Assembly: GCA_003225295.1 (NCBI GenBank)
Contig: QHYZ01000067.1
Location: forward strand, 1-64,000
Length of the DNA stretch: 64,000 nucleotides
Direction of reading: 5' to 3'
DNA from: Acidobacteriota bacterium
Lineage (GTDB): Bacteria > Acidobacteriota > Terriglobia > Acidiferrales > UBA7541
In this document: positions 36,544 through 45,896 of the stretch, one piece after another
How the letters are laid out: each line of letters starts with the position of its first letter
How positions within the stretch are numbered: position 1 is the first letter of the stretch
Notes under the pieces: model-generated
Database searches by the model: none
Told to the model about the DNA's origin: nothing
The model's input: only the letters and a program-made list of their open reading frames with translations
Made by a program: the position numbers and the translations under genes

Positions 36544-37257
36544 TTGGCGAACATGGTCACCGACCGTCAGCGTAATGGCCGCTTGAAGCGACGCTATCTT
36601 GCGCGCCGGCTGGAAATCCTGCGCGCCGCAGGCAGGGAATTTCGCGTGCGCGGGTTCGCGGAAACCGGCATGCGCGATATCGCTGCGGCAGCGTCTCTCT
36701 CTCCGGCGAATCTCTACAACTATTTTCGTGGCAAGCACGATATTCTCTTCTTTTGCCAGGACAATTCGCTTGATCGAATGATCGCCGCGCTCGACAAAGC
36801 TCGCCGGATGAGAACAAGCGCGGCGGCCAAGCTTCGCATGGTGATGGCCTCGCATTTGCGATGTTTGCTCGACGAAGTGGAGGGATCGGCGGCACATCTA
36901 TTAACCGCTCGATTGCCACCTCGCCAGCAGCGCTTCCTCATAGCAAAACGCGACCGCTATGAAGCAGGGGTGCGCAAGCTGATCGCCGCTGGCGTTCGGA
37001 CGGGAGAGTTCGTTCCCGGTGACGCGGCTCTCGTGGTACGCGCGATTCTAGGCAGCCTCAATTGGAGCGTCCAGTGGTTCAAGGCGGAAGGACCGCTGAC
37101 GGCCGCACAGGTCGCGGATGGATTTGCAGACTACCTGATCCGCGGATTGTTGGCCAAGCCGGGTGTGTTCCGGCGGAATTCCTGGGAGCGAGAGGCGGTT
37201 CCCATTACCCGCGAGAGCGCTTCAGTAGAGCAGAGGAAGCGCTCCTCAGCCAGATAA
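36544..37257 (+). CDS. TetR-family transcriptional regulator
   Basis: 237 residues, starting at TTG 36544 because GGAGGA sits six bases upstream. ATG 36553 is the alternative; ATG 36502 lies close to the promoter. The N-terminal helix-turn-helix reads LRAAGREFRVRGFAETGMRDIAAAASLSPANLYNYFRGKHDIL. The ligand-binding part resembles the KstR2-type C-terminal domain (LNWSVQWFKAEGPLTAAQVADGFADYLIRGLL), whose members often sense acyl-CoA thioesters. It leads hcrCAB with no gap large enough for another promoter. Confidence 0.9.
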   Translation: MANMVTDRQRNGRLKRRYLARRLEILRAAGREFRVRGFAETGMRDIAAAASLSPANLYNYFRGKHDILFFCQDNSLDRMIAALDKARRMRTSAAAKLRMVMASHLRCLLDEVEGSAAHLLTARLPPRQQRFLIAKRDRYEAGVRKLIAAGVRTGEFVPGDAALVVRAILGSLNWSVQWFKAEGPLTAAQVADGFADYLIRGLLAKPGVFRRNSWEREAVPITRESASVEQRKRSSAR

Positions 37258-37278
37258 TTGTCTTCGAGGTGCCTGAAC

Positions 37279-37794
37279 GTGAGCCCACTGCCTATCGCAT
37301 CGCAGAAAACGTCGCAGATACGATTCACGCTGAACGGCGAAGAAACCGATGTCTCCTTCGCGCCCTATAAGACTTTGCTGGAAGTACTGCGCGAGGATCT
37401 CTTTCATACCGGCACGAAACACGGCTGTGAACTGGGAGAGTGCGGCGCTTGCGCCGTTCTTCTCGACGGCCAACCAGTGCTTTCCTGCCTGGTGCTGGCC
37501 CTCGAATGTGGCGGAAGGCAAGTACTCACCGTCGAAGGGCTCGGAGAAGATGGACACCTGCATCCCTTGCAAGATGCTTTTGCCGATCTCGGAGCGGCGC
37601 AATGCGGCTATTGCACGCCGGCAATTCTGGTCACGGCCAAGGCTTTGCTGGATCAAAACCCGCACCCCACACGCGATCAGATTCGCGCAGCGATTTCCGG
37701 AAACCTGTGCCGGTGCACCGGCTACTTGCAGATTTTCGAAGCCGTGGAAGCCGCCATGCTCAAGATCGCAGACCAAAAAAGTAAAGTGCGGTAA
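37279..37794 (+). CDS. hcrC: 4-hydroxybenzoyl-CoA reductase-type [2Fe-2S] subunit
   Basis: 171 residues from GTG 37279; TTG 37258, touching the tetR stop, is another option. Two [2Fe-2S] clusters are evident: the plant-type ferredoxin set GCELGECGACAVLLDGQPVLSC, and the helical set CGYCTPAILVTAKALL with GNLCRCTGY. It passes electrons from the FAD subunit to the molybdenum subunit in the xanthine-oxidase family. Context with an HcrB-type FAD/[4Fe-4S] subunit favours the 4-hydroxybenzoyl-CoA reductase subgroup over generic aldehyde or CO dehydrogenases. Confidence 0.88.
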   Translation: MSPLPIASQKTSQIRFTLNGEETDVSFAPYKTLLEVLREDLFHTGTKHGCELGECGACAVLLDGQPVLSCLVLALECGGRQVLTVEGLGEDGHLHPLQDAFADLGAAQCGYCTPAILVTAKALLDQNPHPTRDQIRAAISGNLCRCTGYLQIFEAVEAAMLKIADQKSKVR

Positions 37795-37841
37795 CGTAAA
37801 TTGTACCGCGAGGGCGCGGACAGCCCACCCAGGGAGGGCGC

Positions 37842-40358
37842 ATGCCGGATGAAAAAGACTCGCGAACGACACCCGCTGATGCTCCAGAGGCCAACGGGAA
37901 TAAGCTTCGCGTGATCGGCGTCCCTCGGCGCAGAGTCGATGCCCGCGCGAAGGTGACCGGCCAAACGCGGTTCGCCGACGACATTTTCCTGCCTAGAATG
38001 GCGCACTGCAAGCTGCTGCGGTCTCCCCATCCTCACGCGCGCATCCGAAAAATCGACACCTCGCGCGCCGCCGCACACCCAGGAGTGTATGTGGTGCTGA
38101 CGGGGAAAGACGTTCCTATCCAGTACGGGATTCTTCCTGTCAGCCAGGACGAGCAAGCCCTTTGTGTTGACCGCGTTAGACACGTGGGAGATCCCGTCGC
38201 TGCCGTCGTGGCGCGTGAGGAACTAACAGCATTTGAAGCGCTGGACTTGATCGATGTCGACTATGAAATCCTGACCACCATCTCCGATCCCCAGGAAGCC
38301 CTGACGACTCCCGAGCCGCGCATCCACGAATACGGCGAAGAGGGGAACATCCACAAACTCGTGGCTCTGGAATTCGGCAACGTGGAAGAAGGCTTTGCCG
38401 AAGCAGATGAAATCTTCGAAGACACGTTTTTCTTCCAAGGAAACACTCATCTTCCCATTGAGCAGCACGCTTCGGTTGCCATCAAGGATCCGGAGGGAAA
38501 GCTGACCGTGTGGTCCAGCACGCAGACCCCTCATTATCTCCATCGTGCGCTAGCCAAGGTGCTGGAACTGCCGGCCGCGCATATTCGCGTGATCGCCACT
38601 CCCAACGGGGGGGCCTTCGGAGGAAAGAGCGACCCGTTCAATCATGAAATCGTGGTGGCCAAGGCCGCACTCTTGCTCGATCGGCCCGTCAAGATCTGTT
38701 TGACGCGTGAGGAAGTTTTTTATTGTCACCGCGGGCGCCATCCGGTGCTGATGAAATTCAAAACTGGTGTGAAAAGGGACGGCGCGATTACTGGAATGCA
38801 TCTCCAGACGTTGATCGACGGTGGCGCGTATGGCTCGTACGGGGTCGCCAGCACGTTCTACGCTGGCGCATTGCAAACCACCACGTATCATATTCCGCGC
38901 TATCGCTATCAAGGCTGTCGCACCTTCACAAACAAACCACCCTGCGGACCCAAGCGCGGGCATGGCACTCCACAACCGCGCTTCGGTCAGGAAGTCCAAC
39001 TCGACAAGATCGCGGAGAGACTCAAGATTGATCCGGCGGATCTGCGGCTCCGCATCGTGGAATCCTCAAACTCCGTGACGGCAAATTTCCTCCAGCTGGG
39101 AACGGTCAATCTCGCCGAATGCATCCGCCGCGTCGCCAAAGTGTCCAATTGGAAAGAAAAATTCCGCAACCTTCCGGAGGGCCACGGCGTCGGTCTGGCT
39201 TGCTCCGCTTATCTGACCGGGGCGGGCCTTCCCATTTACTGGAACAAAATGCCGCACTCGGGAGTGCAACTGAAATTCGACCGCAGCGGCGGCGTAACGA
39301 TTTTCTGCGGGGCTACAGAGATCGGACAGGGATCGGATGATGTTCTCGCCGGAATTGTTGCCGAGGTTCTGGGCATCGACACGTTTGACATTCGGCTGTT
39401 CACCGGCGACACGGACCTCGGGCCAGTGGACCTGGGATCGTATTCGAGCCGCGTCACACTGATGGCCGGAAACGCAGCACTCCAAGCCGCGGAACGCGGA
39501 AAGGCCATCCTTCGAGAAGCCGCGGCGGAAAAACTCCAAGTACCAAAAGAACGGCTGTGCTTTGCTGGGAAACGGGTGTTCGATTCCGCCGCACCGGAAA
39601 AGGGCCTCACCTTCCAGGAAGCTGTTTGCCTGGCCGAAGCTCGTTTCGGCACGATTGGCACGGTGGGCTCCTACACTCCGCCGACGTCTCCCGCGCTATA
39701 CAAGGGCGGCGGTGTAGGGCCGTCTCCGACCTACTCTTATTCCGCTGCCGTCGTCCAAGTGGAAGTAAATTCAGTGACCGGCTGGGTCACCGTTCCCAAG
39801 GTCTGGATTGCGCATGATATCGGCCGCGCGCTGAACCCGACGCTGGTGCGCGGTCAGGTCGAAGGCAGTGTCTACATGGGTCTCGGTGAGGCGCTCATGG
39901 AAGAGCAGGAGTTCCGGCGCCTTCCGAAAAAACTTTCTCACGCGCTCGTTCATAAATTTCCTTCCATCCTGGAATACAAGAGCCCCACCTCGCTAGATAT
40001 GCCCGAGGTTGTCACCGAGCTGATCGAGGAACCTGATCCTCGCGGCCCTTATGGAGCGAAAGAAGTCGGTCAGGGTCCGCTTCTCCCGATCATGCCCGCA
40101 GTCGCCAACGCCGTCTACGACGCCGTCGGTGTGCGGATTGATGAGATTCCCGTCACTCCGGAAAAAATTCTGAAAGCCCTTGCCGAAAAGAAAGCGGGAC
40201 GTGACCCGCGTTTTGGACCGACCGATTTTCCGCATATCCATTGGCCGGAAGCCTTGCGCGTTCCTCCTCCATGGGAAGGGGGCGACGGCCATGCGGTGAA
40301 CGAGGTTCCCCGCCGGCAAAAATCTCGCCAGGAGAAAGAGAAGGTACTCGCTTCATGA
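37842..40358 (+). CDS. hcrA: 4-hydroxybenzoyl-CoA reductase-type molybdopterin subunit
   Basis: 838 residues. It belongs to the xanthine-oxidase family large subunit: GGAFGGKSDPFNHEI (Moco contact), PPCGPKRGHGTPQPRFG in the substrate/Moco loop, GATEIGQGSDDVL, and the C-terminal GPYGAKEVGQGP with the catalytic glutamate. The loop P-P-C-G-P-K-R-G-H-G matches what I recall for HcrA and differs from the RGFG of xanthine dehydrogenase. Expected reaction: reductive removal of the para-hydroxyl of 4-hydroxybenzoyl-CoA to give benzoyl-CoA. Its stop overlaps the start of hcrB (ATGA). Confidence 0.87.
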   Translation: MPDEKDSRTTPADAPEANGNKLRVIGVPRRRVDARAKVTGQTRFADDIFLPRMAHCKLLRSPHPHARIRKIDTSRAAAHPGVYVVLTGKDVPIQYGILPVSQDEQALCVDRVRHVGDPVAAVVAREELTAFEALDLIDVDYEILTTISDPQEALTTPEPRIHEYGEEGNIHKLVALEFGNVEEGFAEADEIFEDTFFFQGNTHLPIEQHASVAIKDPEGKLTVWSSTQTPHYLHRALAKVLELPAAHIRVIATPNGGAFGGKSDPFNHEIVVAKAALLLDRPVKICLTREEVFYCHRGRHPVLMKFKTGVKRDGAITGMHLQTLIDGGAYGSYGVASTFYAGALQTTTYHIPRYRYQGCRTFTNKPPCGPKRGHGTPQPRFGQEVQLDKIAERLKIDPADLRLRIVESSNSVTANFLQLGTVNLAECIRRVAKVSNWKEKFRNLPEGHGVGLACSAYLTGAGLPIYWNKMPHSGVQLKFDRSGGVTIFCGATEIGQGSDDVLAGIVAEVLGIDTFDIRLFTGDTDLGPVDLGSYSSRVTLMAGNAALQAAERGKAILREAAAEKLQVPKERLCFAGKRVFDSAAPEKGLTFQEAVCLAEARFGTIGTVGSYTPPTSPALYKGGGVGPSPTYSYSAAVVQVEVNSVTGWVTVPKVWIAHDIGRALNPTLVRGQVEGSVYMGLGEALMEEQEFRRLPKKLSHALVHKFPSILEYKSPTSLDMPEVVTELIEEPDPRGPYGAKEVGQGPLLPIMPAVANAVYDAVGVRIDEIPVTPEKILKALAEKKAGRDPRFGPTDFPHIHWPEALRVPPPWEGGDGHAVNEVPRRQKSRQEKEKVLAS

Positions 40359-41383
40359 TGCGGCTGCCGGTTTTCGAATTTCGCGCGCCGCGCACGCTCC
40401 AAGAAGCCGCGCGCATTCTAGACGGCGAGAGGGCCAATGCCATGCCGCTCGCTGGCGGCACGGACCTGCTTCCCAACATGAAACGGCGGCAACAGGTTCC
40501 TCGGACGCTGATGAGCCTCCGTCACATTCAGAGCTTGAGCGATATTGAATTGAGCCCTTCCGGCTTGCGGCTCGGTGCGTGCCTCACGCTCGCCGCTATA
40601 GCGGGAGACCCGCGTTTTCGGAATGGCTTGACGGCGCTGGCGCAAGCGGCTTCTTTGGTGGCCACTCCGCAGATCCGCAACTTAGCGACGCTCGGTGGAA
40701 ATGTCTGTCTGGATACGCGCTGCAATTACTACGACCAAAGCTATGAGTGGAGAAAGTCGATCAACTTCTGCCTGAAAAAAGACGGCACGACCTGCTGGGT
40801 TGCTCCGGGAAGTTCAAAGTGCATGGCCGTGTCCTCGACAGACACGGGTCCGGCGCTGATGGCGCTCGGGGCGCGGGTCCGTCTGGTGTCGCACTCGGGA
40901 GAGCGCGAGGTTCTTCTCTCCGATCTGTACAACAATGATGGGATCGACTACATCAAGCGCAGACCGGATGAAATTCTGGCGGAAGTATTGCTGGATTCTT
41001 TGCAGGGATGGAAGAGCACCTACTGGAAACTTCGCCGCCGCGGCTCGTTCGACTTTCCCGTGCTCTCCGTCGCGGCAGCGGCGCGCCTCTCCAGAGATAA
41101 AGTGGTCGAGGGGGCGCACATTGTCGTGGGCGCGGCAGCCTGCCAACCGCTGGCCGCTCGGGAGGCGGCCAACTCGCTGCTAGGCCGCCCGTTGAATCAG
41201 CCGGCCATCGAAGAAGCCGCCGCACTCGCGGCCCGCATTGCCAAGCCGCTGGACAACACGGATTTCGACATGACCTGGCGCAAGAGAGTTACCGCCGAAT
41301 TCGTGGGCTATGCCCTGCGCGAGCTGCGCGGAGACGATGTGCGGTCCGAGCGCGAGAGCTTCACGCGCTATGCTTTCGACTGA
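40355..41383 (+). CDS. hcrB: 4-hydroxybenzoyl-CoA reductase-type FAD/[4Fe-4S] subunit
   Basis: 342 residues from ATG 40355, overlapping the hcrA stop. The FAD-binding signature PLAGGTDLLPNMK and ATLGGNVCLDTRCN are present. The subgroup-defining insertion carries four cysteines at 123, 139, 147 and 156 (spacing 16, 8, 9), the same spacing as the [4Fe-4S] ligands I recall in Thauera HcrB (122, 138, 146, 155). That extra cluster lets the enzyme run in the reductive direction and is absent from ordinary xanthine-oxidase relatives, so this assignment is the strongest evidence for the complex. Confidence 0.9.
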   Translation: MMRLPVFEFRAPRTLQEAARILDGERANAMPLAGGTDLLPNMKRRQQVPRTLMSLRHIQSLSDIELSPSGLRLGACLTLAAIAGDPRFRNGLTALAQAASLVATPQIRNLATLGGNVCLDTRCNYYDQSYEWRKSINFCLKKDGTTCWVAPGSSKCMAVSSTDTGPALMALGARVRLVSHSGEREVLLSDLYNNDGIDYIKRRPDEILAEVLLDSLQGWKSTYWKLRRRGSFDFPVLSVAAAARLSRDKVVEGAHIVVGAAACQPLAAREAANSLLGRPLNQPAIEEAAALAARIAKPLDNTDFDMTWRKRVTAEFVGYALRELRGDDVRSERESFTRYAFD

Positions 41384-41465
41384 TCCTGATTTCCAAATCT
41401 GCCTTTCTCTGCCATCGTTCGGCTGAAATCCTGAAACAAACACTTTCACTCGCTGCCCGGCCATT

Positions 41466-42710
41466 TCAATTCGGATTCTCGAGGAGCACCGCAATTCCTT
41501 GCCCACCGCCAATGCAGGCCGCGGCGATTCCATAGCGCAGTTTCGAGTGACGGAGTTCACGCGAGAGCGTAAGAGCGAGCCTGATGCCGGTGGCCGCCAG
41601 CGGATGCCCAATCGCAATCGCGCCGCCATTCACATTGAGTTTGTTGCGGTCGATCCGCAGCTCGCGCTCCACAGCGATGAGCTGCGCGGCAAACGCTTCG
41701 TTGATCTCGAATCGATCGATCTGACCTAAGGTGAGCCCGGCGTCACCGATCAGCTTTCGAATCGCCGGCGCCGGCCCCATGCTCATGATCTCCGGTCGCA
41801 AGCCTACCGTGGCTACACTCGCGATACGCGCGAGCGGCTGGATTCCCTTCGATTTTGCATAAGCGCCTGATCCGACTAACGCCGCTGCCGCACCATCCAC
41901 GATAGCGGAACTGTTTCCTCCCGTCTGAACCCCGCCAAAAGCAGGCGGTATCTTCGAGAGCGCTTCGAAAGAAGACGGACGAACGTGAGTATCCACCGTG
42001 AGACTCGCCACTCCCTTGGGCAGCTGAATGCCACGCGGCCGGTAGCCGCTGAGTTCGAAAGTTTCGCTGACCAGGGAAACGATTTCTCCCGACAGAAAAC
42101 AACTCTTTTGCGCCGCGACCGCGCGCGAAAAACTCAATTCGGCAAATCGGTCCACGTCTTCGCGCGTAATCTTATACGTCCCGGCAACCGTTTCCGCGGT
42201 TTCCCCCATGGTGACGCCCGGAGCGGTATCGAGCAGCGCTTCCCACAAGAAATCCTTGAACTCCACCTGGCCCATGCGAAAGCCACTGCGATGAGTAAAA
42301 GCAGCGACAGGATTGCGGCTCATGGATTCCGCACCGACGCAAAGACCAAGTTCGATCTTCTTTAGCGTGATGGCATCGGCAGCCTGGCTGATTGCTTCGA
42401 TGCCCGTGCCGCACACGCGCTGCACGAGCAGCGCCGGGCGGTCGGTGGGAACGCCGGAGTAAAGCCCGATGTGACGCGGCAGGACGTAAGCGTCAAAGCT
42501 GGTTTGCGCCACGCTTCCGGCGGTGACGGAGCCTACATCCGGTGGGGCAATCTTGGTGCGTTCGAATAGCGCACGCGCCACTTTGATGCCCAGGTCGATC
42601 GGCGAGACAAGACCCAACGCCCCACAATAGTCCACAAAAGGCGTCCTGACCCCGTCCAGCAGCCAGATATCCTCGTAGGCGATGAAAAGCCCACTCGTTC
42701 CCGTACTCAT
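41466..42710 (-). CDS. thiolase (acyl-CoA acetyltransferase)
   Basis: 414 residues. Nucleophile C100 is in RVCGTGIEAIS; H369 in GHPLAATG and C399 in AAACIGGGQG complete the active site; NEAFAAQ is the usual NEAF motif. It is the last gene of the minus-strand carboxylase operon, 64 bases after the URO-D-like gene. A thiolase in this place would cleave the aroylacetyl-CoA formed after ketone carboxylation into aroyl-CoA and acetyl-CoA (inference from the known acetophenone pathway). A general beta-oxidation role cannot be excluded. Confidence 0.9.
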   Translation of the reverse strand: MSTGTSGLFIAYEDIWLLDGVRTPFVDYCGALGLVSPIDLGIKVARALFERTKIAPPDVGSVTAGSVAQTSFDAYVLPRHIGLYSGVPTDRPALLVQRVCGTGIEAISQAADAITLKKIELGLCVGAESMSRNPVAAFTHRSGFRMGQVEFKDFLWEALLDTAPGVTMGETAETVAGTYKITREDVDRFAELSFSRAVAAQKSCFLSGEIVSLVSETFELSGYRPRGIQLPKGVASLTVDTHVRPSSFEALSKIPPAFGGVQTGGNSSAIVDGAAAALVGSGAYAKSKGIQPLARIASVATVGLRPEIMSMGPAPAIRKLIGDAGLTLGQIDRFEINEAFAAQLIAVERELRIDRNKLNVNGGAIAIGHPLAATGIRLALTLSRELRHSKLRYGIAAACIGGGQGIAVLLENPN

Positions 42711-42774
42711 GACGTACTTCCCTCGTGCATGGGGAGTCGGCGCGAAACGCTGGTGGCCATCCTTTATACAATAG

Positions 42775-43806
42775 CTAAACCGCGCGCCGAACCCCTTCGA
42801 AAACTTTGATCAGATGCTTCATATCGGTCGTAATCGGAACATCACCAACGGTGGTGACAATACCAGGACGCAGATCCGAGATCCAAGTTGGGATATCCAG
42901 AAAAGCGGGCTTACCGCGTGCCTGTTCCGTTCGAAACGCCTCCAGCGGCAGGGCCATACAAAGGGGGAGGTCACCAGTTGCTCTTGCAACCTCCCGTTGG
43001 CGCAAGGCCATGACCTCCGCAGGCGCGCATTTGACGCAATCCCAGTGCTGTCGAAAGACCAGGTCCCAGTCGAGTTGAGGACGGGGAGCACCGGGGAGAT
43101 GGAGCAGAGGAAGCGCTTCATAGAAGCGCACCACATTGATTGTGGGCGCGAGCAGATTCGCCCAGATATCGCAGCTCTCCACTGAGAGAGCTGGCACAAT
43201 TTCTTCCTGGACGATGATCATTTCCGCTCCGGCCTCCAAGAATGCGGAGGCCATCTGCGTTACGACCGAAGCCGCCAATTCCTGCGCGGCGTCGGATAAG
43301 TCCTCGCTCCGCAAAGTTTCTTTGTGCTCCAACCGGGTGATCCGCGTTGCGAGAGTCAACGGACCGGTGACGCCAGCCATGAGCAGGAAATCGCGGTTCG
43401 GGAGTGCCTTCATCCTTCGGATCACTTCGACAGCGACCGGCACCCGCCCTTTCTTGGCGGCTTCTTCCGGCACGTGCAGGCCCGCTGGCAATTCTCCCAA
43501 CGGCGCGGGACGAGGCCAGTGAATTGTGGGCGCTTGGTCATCCGTTATCCGTTGCAGCGTTGCCCCCAGGGCTTCTACTTCAAGGTAGGGATCGAAGTAG
43601 CAGGCCACCCCGTCGGAGCGCAGATGCGTTCGCATTTGTCTGAGAGCACTTGAAATCTTTGTAGGATTGCCCAGAAATGTGCCCAGTGGGACATTTTCCA
43701 CTTTGGCGCCGAGAGAGAACACAATCGGCAAAAAGAGCGGTCGAGACGGGACAATCCCACTCAGCAGCCCTTTGGCCATCTGCCGGGGAGTGGGACTCTG
43801 TTCCAT
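42775..43806 (-). CDS. uroporphyrinogen decarboxylase-fold protein in the apc5 position
   Basis: 343 residues resembling the URO-D/MetE-like TIM-barrel superfamily: LFLPIVFSLGAKVENV at the start, RDFLLMAGVTGPLTLATRI, AGAEMIIVQEEIVP and the terminal GIVTTVGDVPITTDM. Haem synthesis is unlikely given the context. It begins three bases after the HyuB-like gene, so the two are co-expressed. It holds the place of apc5 in acetophenone carboxylase operons and is close to that subunit in size (about 37 kDa), but I cannot confirm homology. A methyltransferase-like role is another possibility; no corrinoid protein is nearby. Confidence 0.7.
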   Translation of the reverse strand: MEQSPTPRQMAKGLLSGIVPSRPLFLPIVFSLGAKVENVPLGTFLGNPTKISSALRQMRTHLRSDGVACYFDPYLEVEALGATLQRITDDQAPTIHWPRPAPLGELPAGLHVPEEAAKKGRVPVAVEVIRRMKALPNRDFLLMAGVTGPLTLATRITRLEHKETLRSEDLSDAAQELAASVVTQMASAFLEAGAEMIIVQEEIVPALSVESCDIWANLLAPTINVVRFYEALPLLHLPGAPRPQLDWDLVFRQHWDCVKCAPAEVMALRQREVARATGDLPLCMALPLEAFRTEQARGKPAFLDIPTWISDLRPGIVTTVGDVPITTDMKHLIKVFEGVRRAV

Positions 43807-43809
43807 CAG

Positions 43810-45870
43810 CTACGGCCTGAAAACCGGTCCAGTCGCCTTGGCATCTGGCCAGGTTCCATAGAATTGCAGTGCTTCCTTCGGTGGAGTCTTCTTGTTCCAC
43901 TCCTGGTGGAAACGATCGAACGATACCCCGCGCGCCAGTCGGGCATTTCTCTCTTCCAGGCGCTGTTGCTTGGTCTTTTCCACATCGATTTTGCGGCGCT
44001 CGGGTTCATAGGCTATCTTGTAGATGTTCTCGGCTGTCCAATCCGAAATGATGCTCTTTTTCAGATCCTCCATCACGGATTCGGCATCTCGTTCTAGTGG
44101 ATCACCGTAGCCAGGGCCCCCACCACTGAACCCGAAGAGTAAATCACCCTCCTGATAGACCTTGGGAGTGCGCGCCACGAGCTCGTATTTCCAATCACCT
44201 TGAATGGTGTTTTTCTGCAGCATATCCAGGAGATCCATGGTGAGCGGAGAATCCGCTTTTTTCATTTCGTCCAGCAGACCGGGCTTGCGCACGCTGATTC
44301 CAGGAATCGTCGAAGAGGCATATCCCCCGAAAAGAGGCTGGCCCAGCGGCACCTTGCTTCCGTTTCCCATGCACATGGACACCATATCGCTGACTTTGTG
44401 GATCATCCACTGCTGGACAGCACCCGATCCGCCCCGATGATGCCCGTGGCCGCAGGAGTCTTTCCAGTGCTGGGAGAGCATCACGGTCAGAGGCAATTCA
44501 CTCTCAACCTGCTCCGAGTCCGGAGCACGGCCAAACGCACACCAGGCGAACCCGTAGGAATCCATGCCATCGTTGGCCGCTCGCCCGCCCTGTCCCTGAG
44601 TGTTGAGGGAGAAAGAGAGGACGTCGGAAACCGCCAGTTTCCACTGCGAGAGGCCCGCGCAAATCTGCGCGGTGTGTTGACTGCCCGGTGCAGCGGTCAC
44701 CTGCTGCCAAAGCCCCGCGCAGGAGAAGGCCATCTTGGCGAAACTGTTGTGCGTGGCGTTGCGACACTGCATTCCGATATAGACGCAACAGCTGGTCGCC
44801 GCGGATTTGTCGGGATTGAGGATGATGTTGGGCGGAAAAATGAAATCGATGGAGGCAAATGTGGAGCTGCAAATGGGCAGGTCGTGAAAAACATATTCGT
44901 ACATGAAATTCGCGATGTGTCCAACCACCGCCTGCGAATGAACGTTGTATGAAGACGGATTTTCCGGAGAAGTCCCTTCGAAATCGAAAATGAGCTTCTC
45001 GCCTTTCTTGGTCAACGTGAGGTAGCATGCTCGCACAAGAGCCGGTGTCCAGCCGATGGCATCGTTGAAGAGGACGGCGCGAAACTTCCCTTCCGGCAAA
45101 GATTTGATTTTCTGACGGGCGCCGGACTCCGCAGTTTCGAGCATCTTGCGAAGCAAACCGACGAGATACTCTTCGCCGCGCTTCTCGACCAATTCGAGCA
45201 ATCGCATGCGGACTCTGTCTGCCGTGGTACACCTAGCGCGCAAGTCGGAGATAAACATCGCCGGCGCACGAAGACCATACACTGAATAAAATTCCAGAAA
45301 GTCATTCCGCAGTTGATAGTTTTCCCCGATCTTGATGGGTGGCAGGTTCAGCCCCTCTTCGAATCGTGACTTGGCGCTAACCGGCATGCCGCCAGGTTCA
45401 ATCGCACCGGTTTCCGTGGTGTGCAAAGCAGCGGTCGTCCATGCCAATAGCTTGCCCTTATGGAAGACCGGCATCAGCGCCACCTGGTCCGGATTATGAA
45501 TACCTCCATAGAGGGCGTCATTGGTGTACCAGATGTCGCCAGCGTGAATCCCCGGATTTTGCGAGTAATACTTGAGAATAAATTTGATGACGATCGGCTG
45601 GATGATGGCATGCAGATAGGTGCCGCAAGCCGCGTTGATCAGATCCCCTCCCGCCGTGAAAATCGCCACCATGGAATCGCCCGACACCCCAAAGTAGCTT
45701 CGCGAAGACCGGATGAAAATCTCCATGGCCTCATCCAGGATGTCGTTGGTGACCTGCACGCCGATCTCATAGTCGCCTTGACGGAGGGTCTTCGCGCAAT
45801 GCTCCTCGTGGGAAGAAACCTTCGCCGGCTTCAGCCATTCCAGTTTTTCGGCTAAGGTGGGTATGGGCAT
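43810..45870 (-). CDS. acetone/acetophenone carboxylase-type HyuB subunit
   Basis: 686 residues (about 76 kDa), HyuB superfamily. The stretch GDIWYTNDALYGGIHNPDQ has the YGGIHNPDQ variant associated with acetone/acetophenone carboxylases, not the GGTHLPD variant of hydantoinases and oxoprolinases. Other blocks are SSYNVHSQAVVGHIANF, KDSCGHGHHRGGSGAVQQW and GFSGGGPGYGDPLERD. In the carboxylase this subunit is thought to join the enol-phosphate to activated CO2. Size and position match Apc4 (beta). It sits 26 bases after the HyuA-like gene. Confidence 0.85.
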   Translation of the reverse strand: MPIPTLAEKLEWLKPAKVSSHEEHCAKTLRQGDYEIGVQVTNDILDEAMEIFIRSSRSYFGVSGDSMVAIFTAGGDLINAACGTYLHAIIQPIVIKFILKYYSQNPGIHAGDIWYTNDALYGGIHNPDQVALMPVFHKGKLLAWTTAALHTTETGAIEPGGMPVSAKSRFEEGLNLPPIKIGENYQLRNDFLEFYSVYGLRAPAMFISDLRARCTTADRVRMRLLELVEKRGEEYLVGLLRKMLETAESGARQKIKSLPEGKFRAVLFNDAIGWTPALVRACYLTLTKKGEKLIFDFEGTSPENPSSYNVHSQAVVGHIANFMYEYVFHDLPICSSTFASIDFIFPPNIILNPDKSAATSCCVYIGMQCRNATHNSFAKMAFSCAGLWQQVTAAPGSQHTAQICAGLSQWKLAVSDVLSFSLNTQGQGGRAANDGMDSYGFAWCAFGRAPDSEQVESELPLTVMLSQHWKDSCGHGHHRGGSGAVQQWMIHKVSDMVSMCMGNGSKVPLGQPLFGGYASSTIPGISVRKPGLLDEMKKADSPLTMDLLDMLQKNTIQGDWKYELVARTPKVYQEGDLLFGFSGGGPGYGDPLERDAESVMEDLKKSIISDWTAENIYKIAYEPERRKIDVEKTKQQRLEERNARLARGVSFDRFHQEWNKKTPPKEALQFYGTWPDAKATGPVFRP

Positions 45871-45896
45871 GAGTCTCCTGGCTTCCCGCCGATGGC

